The position numbers and the translations under genes are program-made. DNA of 64,000 bases. It comes from Mycolicibacterium sp. TY81 (GTDB lineage Bacteria > Actinomycetota > Actinomycetes > Mycobacteriales > Mycobacteriaceae). This document shows, one piece after another, positions 18,731-26,464 of the stretch (position 1 is its first letter; every line of letters begins with the position of its first letter). The notes beneath the pieces were generated by a model. The model had not been told where the DNA came from, did no database searches, and worked only from the letters and a program-made list of their open reading frames with translations. The stretch is taken from assembly GCF_018326285.1 (NCBI RefSeq), contig NZ_AP023362.1, forward strand, positions 744,001-808,000. The letters are read 5' to 3'.

Positions 18731-19749
18731 CGACTTTGGTATCCGACGACGTCGCAACCCGACTGGCGGACGTCACGGCCGGAGTGGACGCCCGGGCCGG
18801 TGACCTCGACGCGGGGCAGACCGACGTCCGTGACGACCTGCGCGCCCTCGGCGCGGCCGGATTGTTCGGCCTGCCGGACCTGCCCGACACGGTGCGGGTG
18901 ATCGAGCAGGTGTCGGCGGTGAGTCTCGCCGCCGGATTCTCGGCCTGGGCGCACCAGATGGCGATTCACTACCTCGCCGACCGGCCGGACCTGTCGGAGG
19001 CGTTGCGCACCGCACGCCGTCCCGGCGTGACCGCCATGGCCGCCGGGCTCAAGCATGTGGCGGGCCTCGGACAGCTCCCGATCTTCGCGGGGGAGACGCG
19101 TCGTGGTCTGCGGCTCAACGGACCGATCCGCTGGGCATCCAACGTCTTTGACGACGCGTTGATCGTACTGCCGGCACGGACGGCCGCCGGCCGGCTGTAT
19201 GTCGTCGCGGTCGACGTGAGTGCGGTCGGCGTCGTGATCGATCCGGCGCCCGCGCTGATGGCGTTGGGCAGCACCGGGTCGACATCGCTGCGCCTGGAGG
19301 AGGTCGAGGTGCACGCCGACCGCATCATCAGCGCCGACCTCGCCGGCTTCGTCCGCGGGATCAAGCCGACGTTCCTGCTGTTGCAGACCGCGTTCTGCGT
19401 CGGCGTCACCGGGGCGGCGCTGACGGCGGCCGGCCGGGCGACCGACGGCCTGGCCGCCCAGTTCGACGGCGACCTCGCCGACCTGGTGTCGCAGGCCGAA
19501 CGCAATCGTCGACGGCTGTACGAGTTCGCCACGGCGCCAGGGGAAGCCGATGTGGCCGAGGTGATCCGGCTCCGACTGGACGCCGCCAACACCGCGGTGG
19601 GGGCGACCCGGCTGGAGTCGGCCCTGGCCGGTGGCCAGGGCTATCGCGCGGGGACGGCCGCCAACCGCCGGTTCCGCGAAGCAGCCTTTCTGCCCGTGCA
19701 ATCACCATCGGAAGGACAACTCAGGTGGGAACTGAAGCAGTTCGGATAA
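18727..19749 (+). CDS. Acyl-CoA dehydrogenase-like flavoprotein (SfnB/DszC-like group)
   Basis: A 340-aa protein of the acyl-CoA dehydrogenase superfamily. Recognisable parts are AAGFSAWAHQMAIHYL, LNGPIRWASNVFDDALIVLP (the beta-domain flavin segment) and the C-terminal RLESALAGGQGYRAGTAANRRFREAAFLPVQSPSE with GQGY. The catalytic Glu of true acyl-CoA dehydrogenases is not evident, so an oxygenase- or monooxygenase-like role as in SfnB/DszC homologues is possible. Genes of this type often sit beside sulfonate or taurine importers, as here. It is coupled to the DUF4242 gene by ATGA, and the ABC ATPase start lies 25 bases inside its 3' end. Confidence 0.75.
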   Translation: MTTLVSDDVATRLADVTAGVDARAGDLDAGQTDVRDDLRALGAAGLFGLPDLPDTVRVIEQVSAVSLAAGFSAWAHQMAIHYLADRPDLSEALRTARRPGVTAMAAGLKHVAGLGQLPIFAGETRRGLRLNGPIRWASNVFDDALIVLPARTAAGRLYVVAVDVSAVGVVIDPAPALMALGSTGSTSLRLEEVEVHADRIISADLAGFVRGIKPTFLLLQTAFCVGVTGAALTAAGRATDGLAAQFDGDLADLVSQAERNRRRLYEFATAPGEADVAEVIRLRLDAANTAVGATRLESALAGGQGYRAGTAANRRFREAAFLPVQSPSEGQLRWELKQFG

Positions 19750-20444
19750 CCGCGGGCACCAAGACATTTGGCGACAGCGTCGTCCTCGACGGCATCGATC
19801 TCGCCATCGAGTCAGGGGAGTTCGTCGCGGTGCTCGGGCGTAGCGGCAGCGGGAAATCGACCCTGCTGCGGGTGCTGGCCGGGCTGGAATCGCTGAGCTC
19901 GGGAACCGTCAGCTGGCCCGCCGGCGGCGAGCGTCCGCACATCGGAGTCGTTTTCCAGGACGCGCTGCTGTTGCCGTGGCTCACGGTGCAGGGCAACGTG
20001 TCCTACGCGCGGCGATTCGCACACCGGCGCAAGGGATTCGACGCGGACTATGCGGCAGAGCTGATGCGGCGTTTCGGCGTCGACGGGCTGGCCGACCGCT
20101 ATCCCGACCAGCTGTCCGGCGGTCAGGCCCAGCGGGTGGCCATCCTGCGCGCCGTGGCGACCCGGCCGCAGTTGCTCCTGCTCGACGAACCGTTCAGCGC
20201 GCTGGACCCCGCGACACGTGCCGACCTGCAGCAGTGGCTGACCACGCTCACCACCGAACTGGGTGTGACGGTGCTGCTGGTAACGCATGACGTCGAGGAG
20301 GCGCTCACCCTGGCGCAGCGCGTCGTGCTGCTCGCGGATGGCGGCCGGATTCAGCGTCAGTGGCGCCTGGGGGAGGCGGACCAGTCAGGTCTGCGTGACG
20401 AAATCCTCAGCCATTACCGGGTTTCCGAACTGTGGGTGGCATGA
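19725..20444 (+). CDS. ABC transporter ATP-binding protein (SsuB/TauB type)
   Basis: A 239-aa ATPase. Walker A is GRSGSGKST, the Q-loop VVFQDALLLPWLTV, the signature LSGGQAQR, Walker B LLLLDEP and the H-loop VTHDVEEAL. The LPWLTV segment after the Q-loop is characteristic of nitrate/sulfonate/taurine importers. The GTG start at 19725 with GAAGGA upstream lies within the previous gene. The stop overlaps the binding-protein start (ATGA). It energises the importer formed with the next two genes. Confidence 0.95.
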   Translation: MGTEAVRITAGTKTFGDSVVLDGIDLAIESGEFVAVLGRSGSGKSTLLRVLAGLESLSSGTVSWPAGGERPHIGVVFQDALLLPWLTVQGNVSYARRFAHRRKGFDADYAAELMRRFGVDGLADRYPDQLSGGQAQRVAILRAVATRPQLLLLDEPFSALDPATRADLQQWLTTLTTELGVTVLLVTHDVEEALTLAQRVVLLADGGRIQRQWRLGEADQSGLRDEILSHYRVSELWVA

Positions 20445-21595
20445 GCCGGCTGCTGATCTCCCGGCGGCACGCCCTGATCGCCGCGGCAGCGGCCGCCGGT
20501 GGCGCCTTCGGCCTGGCCGACCTGGCGCACAGTGCCACGACCGATTCGGCCGCCGGCGGGCCGCTGCGCGTGGGCTATCTGCCGATCACGGACGCCGCAC
20601 CGCTGTTGATGGCGCACTCCGCGGGTCTGTATCCGGCCGGTGTCGGCAAGCCGGTGCTGTTCCGGAGCTGGGCCGCGCTGGGTGAGGCGTTCCTGAACCG
20701 TCAACTCGACGTCGTGCACCTGCTGATGCCGATGGCGGTGCAGCTGCGCTACGCGCTCGGTGGCGGTGTCCGGGTACTCGGGTGGAACCACACCAACGGC
20801 TCGGCACTGACGGTCGCACCGCACATCCGGGAGCTGCCGGACCTTGCGGGTTCGCAGCTGGCGATCCCGTTCTGGTGGTCGATCCACAACATCGTGCTGC
20901 AGAAGCTGTTGCGGGCCAACGGATTGCAACCGGTGATCCGCCGCTCGGCGTCACGGGCCGACCGCACCGTGGAACTCGTCGTGATGAGCCCGTCGGACAT
21001 GGTGCCGGCACTGGCCACCGGCACCATCGCCGGCTACGTGGTGGCCGACCCGTTCAACGCGATGGCCCAGACCAAGAAGATCGGGCGCATCCACACCTTC
21101 CTCGGCGACGTGTGGCGCGACCATGCCTGCTGCGCCCTGGTGACCCGCGACGACGTCATCGCCAGTCGACCTGCCGCCGTGCAACAGCTCACGGACGCGG
21201 TGGTGACGGCACAACTCGCGCTGTCGAACGATCGGAAGGCGGCCGCGGCGAAACTCGGCGGCGGGCGGTACCTGCCTCAGCCGGTACCGGCGATCACGCT
21301 CGCGATGACGTATCCCACAGCGCCCTACCCGCTGCGGCACCCGGAGTGGCAACCCCAGCGGCTCGGCTTTCAGCCGTTCCCGTTCCCGAGCTTCACCGAT
21401 GAACTCGTGACGGCCATGCGCGACACCGTCATCGATGGCGACCGGCGATTCCTGGAGCGGCTGGACCCCGCCACCGTGCACAGCGACCTGGTCGACGACA
21501 CCTTCGTCCGTAATTCCATTCAGGCCCATGGCGGTCCGGCCGCCTTCGGCTTCAGCGGCGATTACACCCGAACCGAGCAATTGGAGCTGTCATGA
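20441..21595 (+). CDS. ABC importer substrate-binding protein (SsuA/NMT1-like), Tat-exported
   Basis: A 384-aa protein. The N-terminus MSRLLISRRHALIAAAAAAGG has a twin-arginine motif (SRRHAL) followed by an Ala-rich core and no lipobox, so Tat export as a soluble or membrane-anchored protein is likely. The mature part starts with RVGYLPITDAAPLLMAHSAGLY, the usual opening of NMT1/SsuA-like binding proteins, with a two-lobe layout (VVADPFNAMAQ near mid-length). ATG 20441 overlaps the ATPase stop; a GTG nine bases earlier is less likely. Ligand unknown; the family binds sulfonates, nitrate, taurine or pyrimidine precursors. Confidence 0.88.
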   Translation: MSRLLISRRHALIAAAAAAGGAFGLADLAHSATTDSAAGGPLRVGYLPITDAAPLLMAHSAGLYPAGVGKPVLFRSWAALGEAFLNRQLDVVHLLMPMAVQLRYALGGGVRVLGWNHTNGSALTVAPHIRELPDLAGSQLAIPFWWSIHNIVLQKLLRANGLQPVIRRSASRADRTVELVVMSPSDMVPALATGTIAGYVVADPFNAMAQTKKIGRIHTFLGDVWRDHACCALVTRDDVIASRPAAVQQLTDAVVTAQLALSNDRKAAAAKLGGGRYLPQPVPAITLAMTYPTAPYPLRHPEWQPQRLGFQPFPFPSFTDELVTAMRDTVIDGDRRFLERLDPATVHSDLVDDTFVRNSIQAHGGPAAFGFSGDYTRTEQLELS

Positions 21596-22392
21596 CCACC
21601 ACCACACCCGCCCGCTCGGTGATCGATCCGCCGGTGGCAGTGCGCCGTTGGGCCCCGCCGGTCGGCGCCGTCGTCGTCGCGATCGGCCTCTGGTGGCTGA
21701 CGACCACCGTCCTGTCCGCCCCGCATTCCCTGCTGCGGCAGGCCGCACCACAGCGCGTCGCGCCCGCCGTCGTCGACCTGTTCTCCCGCGGCGTGCTGCT
21801 GCCCGACATCGGGATCAGCCTGTGGCGCTTGGTGATCGGCCTGACGGTGGCGGTCGTCATCGGCATTCCCGCCGGCCTGCTGCTCGGACTCAGCGGCACG
21901 GCCGAGCGCGCGGCGGCGCCGCTCGTCCAGTTCGTCCGGATGATCTCGCCACTGTCGTGGGCCCCGATCGCCGTGGCGGTGTTCGGCATCGGCAACGAGC
22001 CGGTGATCTTCCTGATCGCGGTGGCGGCCGTGTGGCCCGTGCTGATCAACACCGTGGCCGGCGTGCGCGCTGTCGACCCGGGCTTCCTGGACGTGGCGCG
22101 CTCGTTCCACGCCACCCGGTGGGAACTGATCACCGCTGTGGTGCTGCCGGCGATCCGGGGACAGCTGCAGACCGGCGTGCGCGTGGCGCTGGGCATCGCC
22201 TGGGTGGTGCTGGTCCCGGCGGAAATGCTCGGCGTGCGTTCGGGTCTGGGCTACCAGGTGCTCAACGCCCGCGACCAGCTGGCCTACGACCAGGTCGTGG
22301 CAGTGATCGTGGTGATCGGTGCGCTGGGTTTCCTGCTGGATGTCGTCGCCCGGCGGCTGACTTCCCCGGAGCGGCCAGGGGTCGCGCGCTGA
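21592..22392 (+). CDS. ABC importer permease (SsuC/TauC type)
   Basis: A 266-aa membrane protein with about six transmembrane helices. The EAA-like coupling loop is VDPGFLDVARSFHATRWELITAVVLPAIRGQLQTGVRV, placed as in SsuC/TauC permeases. The start ATG overlaps the binding-protein stop (ATGA), completing a fully coupled ATPase-binding protein-permease set. This is the last gene of the TetR-controlled operon; 18 bases separate it from the IspD-like gene, which could be read through. Confidence 0.93.
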   Translation: MTTTTPARSVIDPPVAVRRWAPPVGAVVVAIGLWWLTTTVLSAPHSLLRQAAPQRVAPAVVDLFSRGVLLPDIGISLWRLVIGLTVAVVIGIPAGLLLGLSGTAERAAAPLVQFVRMISPLSWAPIAVAVFGIGNEPVIFLIAVAAVWPVLINTVAGVRAVDPGFLDVARSFHATRWELITAVVLPAIRGQLQTGVRVALGIAWVVLVPAEMLGVRSGLGYQVLNARDQLAYDQVVAVIVVIGALGFLLDVVARRLTSPERPGVAR

Positions 22393-22410
22393 CGGCGCTA
22401 AGGTGGCGCG

Positions 22411-23004
22411 GTGACTCTTTCGGCGATCGTGACCGTGCCCGCGGCCCTGGCACCGGCCGACTTCACCGCGCCGATCGCCGGTGCACCGGCACTGGTGCGG
22501 GCCGTGCGGGCAGTGCGTGACGTGGCGCCGGTAACGGTGGTGGCCGCCGATAAATTGGCCGCCGCCGCAACGGAATGCCTTGCGGCTCATGGCCTGGGCG
22601 ATGTGCCCGTGCGTACCGGACCTGCGCCGCTCACCGAGGCGGATGCAGTCCTGATGCACGACGTCCGTTACCCGCTCGCTCCCGCTGATCTGGCCGCACG
22701 CGTGGCGGCGGGGCTGACCGAACACGACGTCGTCCTACCGGTCCTGCCGATGACCGACAGCGTGAAAAGCGTTGCCGCAGAGGGCATCGTGCTGGGCAAC
22801 GTGGACCGGTCGGAGCTCGTCACCGCGCAATACCCGCGGGCGTTCTCGGCGGCGGCGCTGGCTCTGGGCGCAGATCCCGATGACCTCGCGGCGCTGACGG
22901 CCGCCGGCCTGAAGGTCGGCACGGTCGACGGCGATCCCAACGCCTTCGTCGCCGACCTAACGCAGGATCGGGAACTGCTTGATGCGATCGTCAGCGCCGG
23001 CTGA
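22411..23004 (+). CDS. IspD-like protein lacking catalytic residues
   Basis: A 197-aa protein. The middle and end match cytidylyltransferase IspD: VLMHDVRYPLAPADLAARV (IspD HDAARP region), VVLPVLPMTDSVKSV, GNVDRSELVTAQYPRAFSAAAL and the final VGTVDGDPNAF. The N-terminal nucleotide loop AAGxGxRxG...PK is replaced by VTVPAALAPADFTAPIAG, and the catalytic Lys of the C-terminal FKIT-type motif is absent (FVAD). It should therefore not bind or transfer CTP in the normal way. The GTG start has AAGGTGG upstream. Its 3' end overlaps an intact IspD-family gene by 14 bases, tail to tail. A regulatory or partner role is inference. Confidence 0.7.
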   Translation: MTLSAIVTVPAALAPADFTAPIAGAPALVRAVRAVRDVAPVTVVAADKLAAAATECLAAHGLGDVPVRTGPAPLTEADAVLMHDVRYPLAPADLAARVAAGLTEHDVVLPVLPMTDSVKSVAAEGIVLGNVDRSELVTAQYPRAFSAAALALGADPDDLAALTAAGLKVGTVDGDPNAFVADLTQDRELLDAIVSAG

Positions 23005-23692
23005 GCAGGCGCTCGGCGACCTGCACATCGTGCGCGAAGGTCACCTTGAAGTTCTGGGCCGATCCCGCGATCGCGTGGACCTCGAGGTCGGTGAAACGCT
23101 CCACGCACGACGAGGTGTCGGTGCCCTCGAAACCGGCGGCGGCCGCGTCCTGATACGCCTGCCACAGCGGCGCGGCGCGGAAGGCCTGCGGCGTCTGCAC
23201 CCGGACCAGCGACTGCTCGATGGCGCCGAGGCCATCCTCGGTCAGGCGCAACACGTCACCCGCCGGCAGCACCGGAATGGCCCCGCCCCGCTCCCGTGCC
23301 GTGGTGACGGCGGTGTCCATCAGCTCGGCACCGGCCAGCGGGCGGGCGGCGTCGTGGATCAGCACCACGTCGACGGCGCCGGCATCGATGTCCGCCGCGA
23401 GGTAACTCAGCACGTTGTGTTCGGAGCCGTGCCGGGTGTCGCCGCCCTCGACGAATTCGACTGGGGTGTCGGGGAGTTCGTCGGCCATGAGTCGCACCAC
23501 CTGGTCGCGTTCACCACGCCGGAACACCAGGATGGTGCGGGCGACCTCGGGGCTGGCAGCCACGGCGGCCACCGACCACGCCACCATGCTGCGGCCCGCC
23601 AGTTGCAGGTAGGCCTTGTTGCCGTCGGCGCCGACGCGCGATCCGATGCCGGCGGCAAGGACGACGCCGACGGCGATCGGGGGAGCGGACAC
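22991..23692 (-). CDS. ispD: IspD-family cytidylyltransferase
   Basis: A 233-aa nucleotidyltransferase. The CTP loop is VVLAAGIGSRVGADGNKAYLQ (Arg and Lys retained), followed by VLIHDAARPLAG, VQTPQAFRAAPL, GTDTSSCVERF and the catalytic Lys in NFKVTFAHDVQVAERLL. It should make CDP-methylerythritol from MEP and CTP in isoprenoid synthesis. In M. tuberculosis ispD sits with carD and ispF; neither is here, so this may be a second paralogue with another polyol-phosphate substrate. The start is GTG 23692. It converges on the degenerate IspD-like gene. Confidence 0.8.
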   Translation of the reverse strand: MSAPPIAVGVVLAAGIGSRVGADGNKAYLQLAGRSMVAWSVAAVAASPEVARTILVFRRGERDQVVRLMADELPDTPVEFVEGGDTRHGSEHNVLSYLAADIDAGAVDVVLIHDAARPLAGAELMDTAVTTARERGGAIPVLPAGDVLRLTEDGLGAIEQSLVRVQTPQAFRAAPLWQAYQDAAAAGFEGTDTSSCVERFTDLEVHAIAGSAQNFKVTFAHDVQVAERLLSRR

Positions 23693-23783
23693 GTCTTCAC
23701 GGTAGTGGGACGCCGGCGGGGATCTGCGGCAGGCTTACCGTGATGCGGCCCGGACGGGGCCAGGATCGTTGAAGGGACACGGC

Positions 23784-25052
23784 ATGGATGGGACGCACCA
23801 GGACGCGCCCGACCCACACGGCAAGGTGCGCGCGCATCGACTGACCCCGATGCGGGGCCGCGATCCGCACGAAAGGCACCGCGTCGCCACTCCGCTGGAG
23901 CTGCTGTTCGACCTGACCTTCGTCGTCGCGTTCGGGGTCGCGGCGTCGGAACTGTCGCACATGCTGGCCGCGGGCCACGTCGGCGCCGGCATCACGGGCT
24001 TCGTGTTCTCCACCTTCGCGATCTGCCTGGCGTGGATCAACTTCACCTGGTTCGCCTCGGCGTATGACACCGACGACTGGGTGTTCCGGTTGATGACCAT
24101 GATCGAGATGGTCGGCGTACTGGTCCTGGCACTCGGCCTGCCCGCGTTCTACGCCTCGATCGAGCACGGACACCATGTCGACAACGCGGTGTTGGTGGCC
24201 GGTTATGTCGTGATGCGAATTGCGTTGGTGGGCCAGTGGTTACGGGCCGCGAAGCAGGACCCGTCGCGGCGTGCGGCGGCGATGACGTACGTCTGGATCG
24301 TGGCGGTGGTCCAGCTGGGCTGGGTCGGCACCGTGTTCCTGCCGACGAGTGTGCCGGTGACACTGGGTTGCTGGGTGCTGCTGGCGCTCATCGAGCTGGG
24401 CGGTCCGATGATCGCCGAGACCAAGTGCGGCGGCACCCCGTGGCACGCGCATCACATCGCCGAGCGCTACGGACTGCTGGCGATCATCGCCCTCGGCGAG
24501 GGCGTCGTCGGGACGGTCGCCTCGCTGTCGGCTGTCGTCGGCGAGCACGGCTGGTCGTGGGACGCGGTGCTGCTGGCGATCGCGGGCACGGCGCTGACCT
24601 TCGGCATGTGGTGGGTGTACTTCATGGTGCCGTCGGCCGACGCCCTGCACGCGCACCGCGAGCGGGGCTTCTGGTTCGGGTACCTGCACATGCCGGTGTA
24701 CGGCGCCATCGTCGCGACCGGTGCCGGCCTGCACACCGCCGCGTACTACATCCAGCACCACTCGGCGCTGGGATCGGTGGCCACGGTGCTCAGCGTGGTG
24801 ATCCCGGTCGGCGTCTACATCGCGTTGGTCTACGTGCTGTACGCGCTGATGCTGCGCTCGGTGGACGCCCTGCACCTGCTGCTGGTGGTGCTGACCGCAG
24901 TGGTCCTGATCGCGACGGTGGTCCTCGCGGCCGTCGGGGTGCCGATGGCGCTCTGCCTCCTGGTGGCCAGCCTGGCGCCGGCGGTGAGCGTGGCCGGGTT
25001 CGAGATCATCGGGCACCGGCACGTCGCCGAGGCGGTCGCTCGCCAAACGTGA
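23784..25052 (+). CDS. Low-temperature requirement A (LtrA) family membrane protein
   Basis: A 422-aa protein with about ten transmembrane segments. The family opening HRVATPLELLFDLTFVVAFGVAASEL is present near residue 35, as are WHAHHIAERYGLLAIIALGEGVVG and GFWFGYLHMPVYGAIVATGAG. LtrA-family members are uncharacterised multi-pass proteins first linked to growth at low temperature in Listeria. The start is ATG 23784 with GAAGGGA seven bases upstream; a TTG frame is longer but unlikely. It diverges from ispD. Its stop codon lies inside the first copy of a 13-bp tandem repeat. Confidence 0.9.
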   Translation: MDGTHQDAPDPHGKVRAHRLTPMRGRDPHERHRVATPLELLFDLTFVVAFGVAASELSHMLAAGHVGAGITGFVFSTFAICLAWINFTWFASAYDTDDWVFRLMTMIEMVGVLVLALGLPAFYASIEHGHHVDNAVLVAGYVVMRIALVGQWLRAAKQDPSRRAAAMTYVWIVAVVQLGWVGTVFLPTSVPVTLGCWVLLALIELGGPMIAETKCGGTPWHAHHIAERYGLLAIIALGEGVVGTVASLSAVVGEHGWSWDAVLLAIAGTALTFGMWWVYFMVPSADALHAHRERGFWFGYLHMPVYGAIVATGAGLHTAAYYIQHHSALGSVATVLSVVIPVGVYIALVYVLYALMLRSVDALHLLLVVLTAVVLIATVVLAAVGVPMALCLLVASLAPAVSVAGFEIIGHRHVAEAVARQT

Positions 25053-25066
25053 GCGCCAAACGTGAG
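25041..25066. repeat. 13-bp tandem repeat over the ltrA-family stop codon
   Basis: CGCCAAACGTGAG occurs twice (25041-25053, 25054-25066), followed by a degenerate third copy CGCCGAGCGTGAA. The duplication supplies a second TGA frame after the gene's own stop. A loose CGTGAAGA...TTCTTCACG inverted repeat (about 25075-25123) follows and may terminate transcription. Confidence 0.6.
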
Positions 25067-25201
25067 CGCCGAGCGTGAAGACGATGGCGAGAAATCGCGA
25101 AATCTTGACGATCTTCTTCACGCTTCTTCACGTTGGGTGGGTCAGGATTGCACTGGTGTGGCTAACGGGCCGGAAGTGGTAGCTGTCATATCCTGAGACG
25201 C

Positions 25202-25927
25202 GTGGCAATTTCGCGTCGTGACCTGCTGAAATACGCTGCAGCTGCGCCGGCGGCAGTCGGCCTCGGCGCCGGATTGCAATCGGTACTGGGCGCGGCCACC
25301 GCCTCGGCGGCCCCCTACGGAGTGTTGCTGGACTACGCGGCAGGGGTGATCAGCGCGTCCGACATCCGGTCGGCCGGGGCGCTGGGCGCCATCCGGTATG
25401 TCTCGGACCGGCGGCCCGGCGGGGCGTGGATGCTGGGCAAGCCCATCGAGCTGCCGGAAGCGCGCGACCTCTACAAGGGCGGCCTGAAGATCGTCTCCTG
25501 TTACCAGTACGGGAAGGAATCCACGGCCGACTGGCTGGGCGGCCACGCCGCCGGCGTGCAGCACGCCCAGCGCGGGTTCCAGTTGCACACCGCGGCGGGT
25601 GGTCCGGTCGGAGCGCCGATCTACGCGTCGATCGACGACGATCCGACTCCGGCCCAGTACAAGGCGCAGGTTGCGCCTTACCTCCGCGGCTGGGAATCGG
25701 TCTTGGGTCACCAGCGGGTCGGGGTGTACGCCAACTCCAAGACCATCGAGTGGGCCGTCCAGGACGGTCTGGGGTCGTACTTCTGGCAGCACAACTGGGG
25801 CTCGCCCGGTGGGGCCGCACATCCCGCGGCGGCACTGCATCAGGTCGAGATCGACAAGCGCCATGTCGGGGGAGTCGGGGTCGACCTCAACCACATCCTC
25901 AAGCCACGCTTCGGACAGTGGGACTGA
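25202..25927 (+). CDS. Tat-exported DUF1906 glycoside hydrolase-like protein (Rv2525c homologue)
   Basis: A 241-aa protein. The N-terminus AISRRDLLKYAAAAPAAVG is a twin-arginine signal, with cleavage near ASA-AP. The mature part is a DUF1906 TIM-barrel-like domain: GVLLDYAAGVISASDI, ALGAIRYVSDR, KIVSCYQYGKES, PIYASIDDDPTPAQ, RVGVYANSKTIEWA and the terminal VGVDLNHIL. The acidic residues in SIDDD and VDLN occupy the expected active-site strands. In M. tuberculosis the homologue Rv2525c is a Tat substrate next to fas, linked to the cell wall. The same neighbourhood is seen here. The start is GTG 25202. Confidence 0.9.
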   Translation: MAISRRDLLKYAAAAPAAVGLGAGLQSVLGAATASAAPYGVLLDYAAGVISASDIRSAGALGAIRYVSDRRPGGAWMLGKPIELPEARDLYKGGLKIVSCYQYGKESTADWLGGHAAGVQHAQRGFQLHTAAGGPVGAPIYASIDDDPTPAQYKAQVAPYLRGWESVLGHQRVGVYANSKTIEWAVQDGLGSYFWQHNWGSPGGAAHPAAALHQVEIDKRHVGGVGVDLNHILKPRFGQWD

Positions 25928-26464
25928 CGGGCGCGCAGATTACCGCTCAGTAGTTAGCTGGCGCCCAGCTCTAAGAAAACGAGATCAAACCGCAGCAAAT
26001 GGCGGCTCGGTAACTTACCGCCTGTATAGACACACAGACCGTCATTGTCGAGTGTTTTCTGGAACGGGTCTTTTCCTACTCATTAGTAAGGTCCGGCACC
26101 GTCACAAGCATGGTCACGATTTGATAACAATACCGCTTTGATCTGCGATATTGCCCCTACTCGACCGTAACCACCCGCCAGCAGGACGTTTGTCCTGTTG
26201 GGTACGGGCAGTCCCACGGCGCGGTGTTACCCGCTTAGGTGGTTACCGATCCGTAGAACTCGTTGGTAACCATTTCGGGCCGAAAAACGCCGCGAATCTT
26301 ATGACACTCTTAGTGCAGTCGGCCCGGCTCTCAGGCACCCGAAAACCAGGGGCGCCAGACGTAGCACGGGCCTCACGTGATCCGACGTCGCATCGCGTTG
26401 CCCCAGGGCCGACTACCAAGACCAAGCACCTGACCGGTTCGCGCGGCAACGACGAGAGGGACGC
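25928..26464. promoter_or_regulatory. fas upstream regulatory region
   Basis: A 537-bp non-coding stretch with lower GC than its surroundings and several symmetric elements. These are CGGTAACTTACCG (26008-26020), CAGGAC/GTCCTG (26182-26197), TGGTTACC (26240-26247) with GGTAACCA (26265-26272), and CACT/AGTG around 26305. A long leader of this kind fits the tight control of fas by FasR and acyl-CoA known in mycobacteria. No convincing gene lies in it. Confidence 0.6.
26240..26272. promoter_or_regulatory. Inverted repeat, candidate FasR operator
   Basis: TGGTTACC and GGTAACCA are perfect inverted copies separated by 17 bp, about 190 bp before the fas start. A related GGTAA-C-TTACC palindrome lies at 26009-26019. 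FasR, the TetR-type activator of fas, is known to bind inverted repeats upstream of fas; equating it with these sites is inference. Confidence 0.45.
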
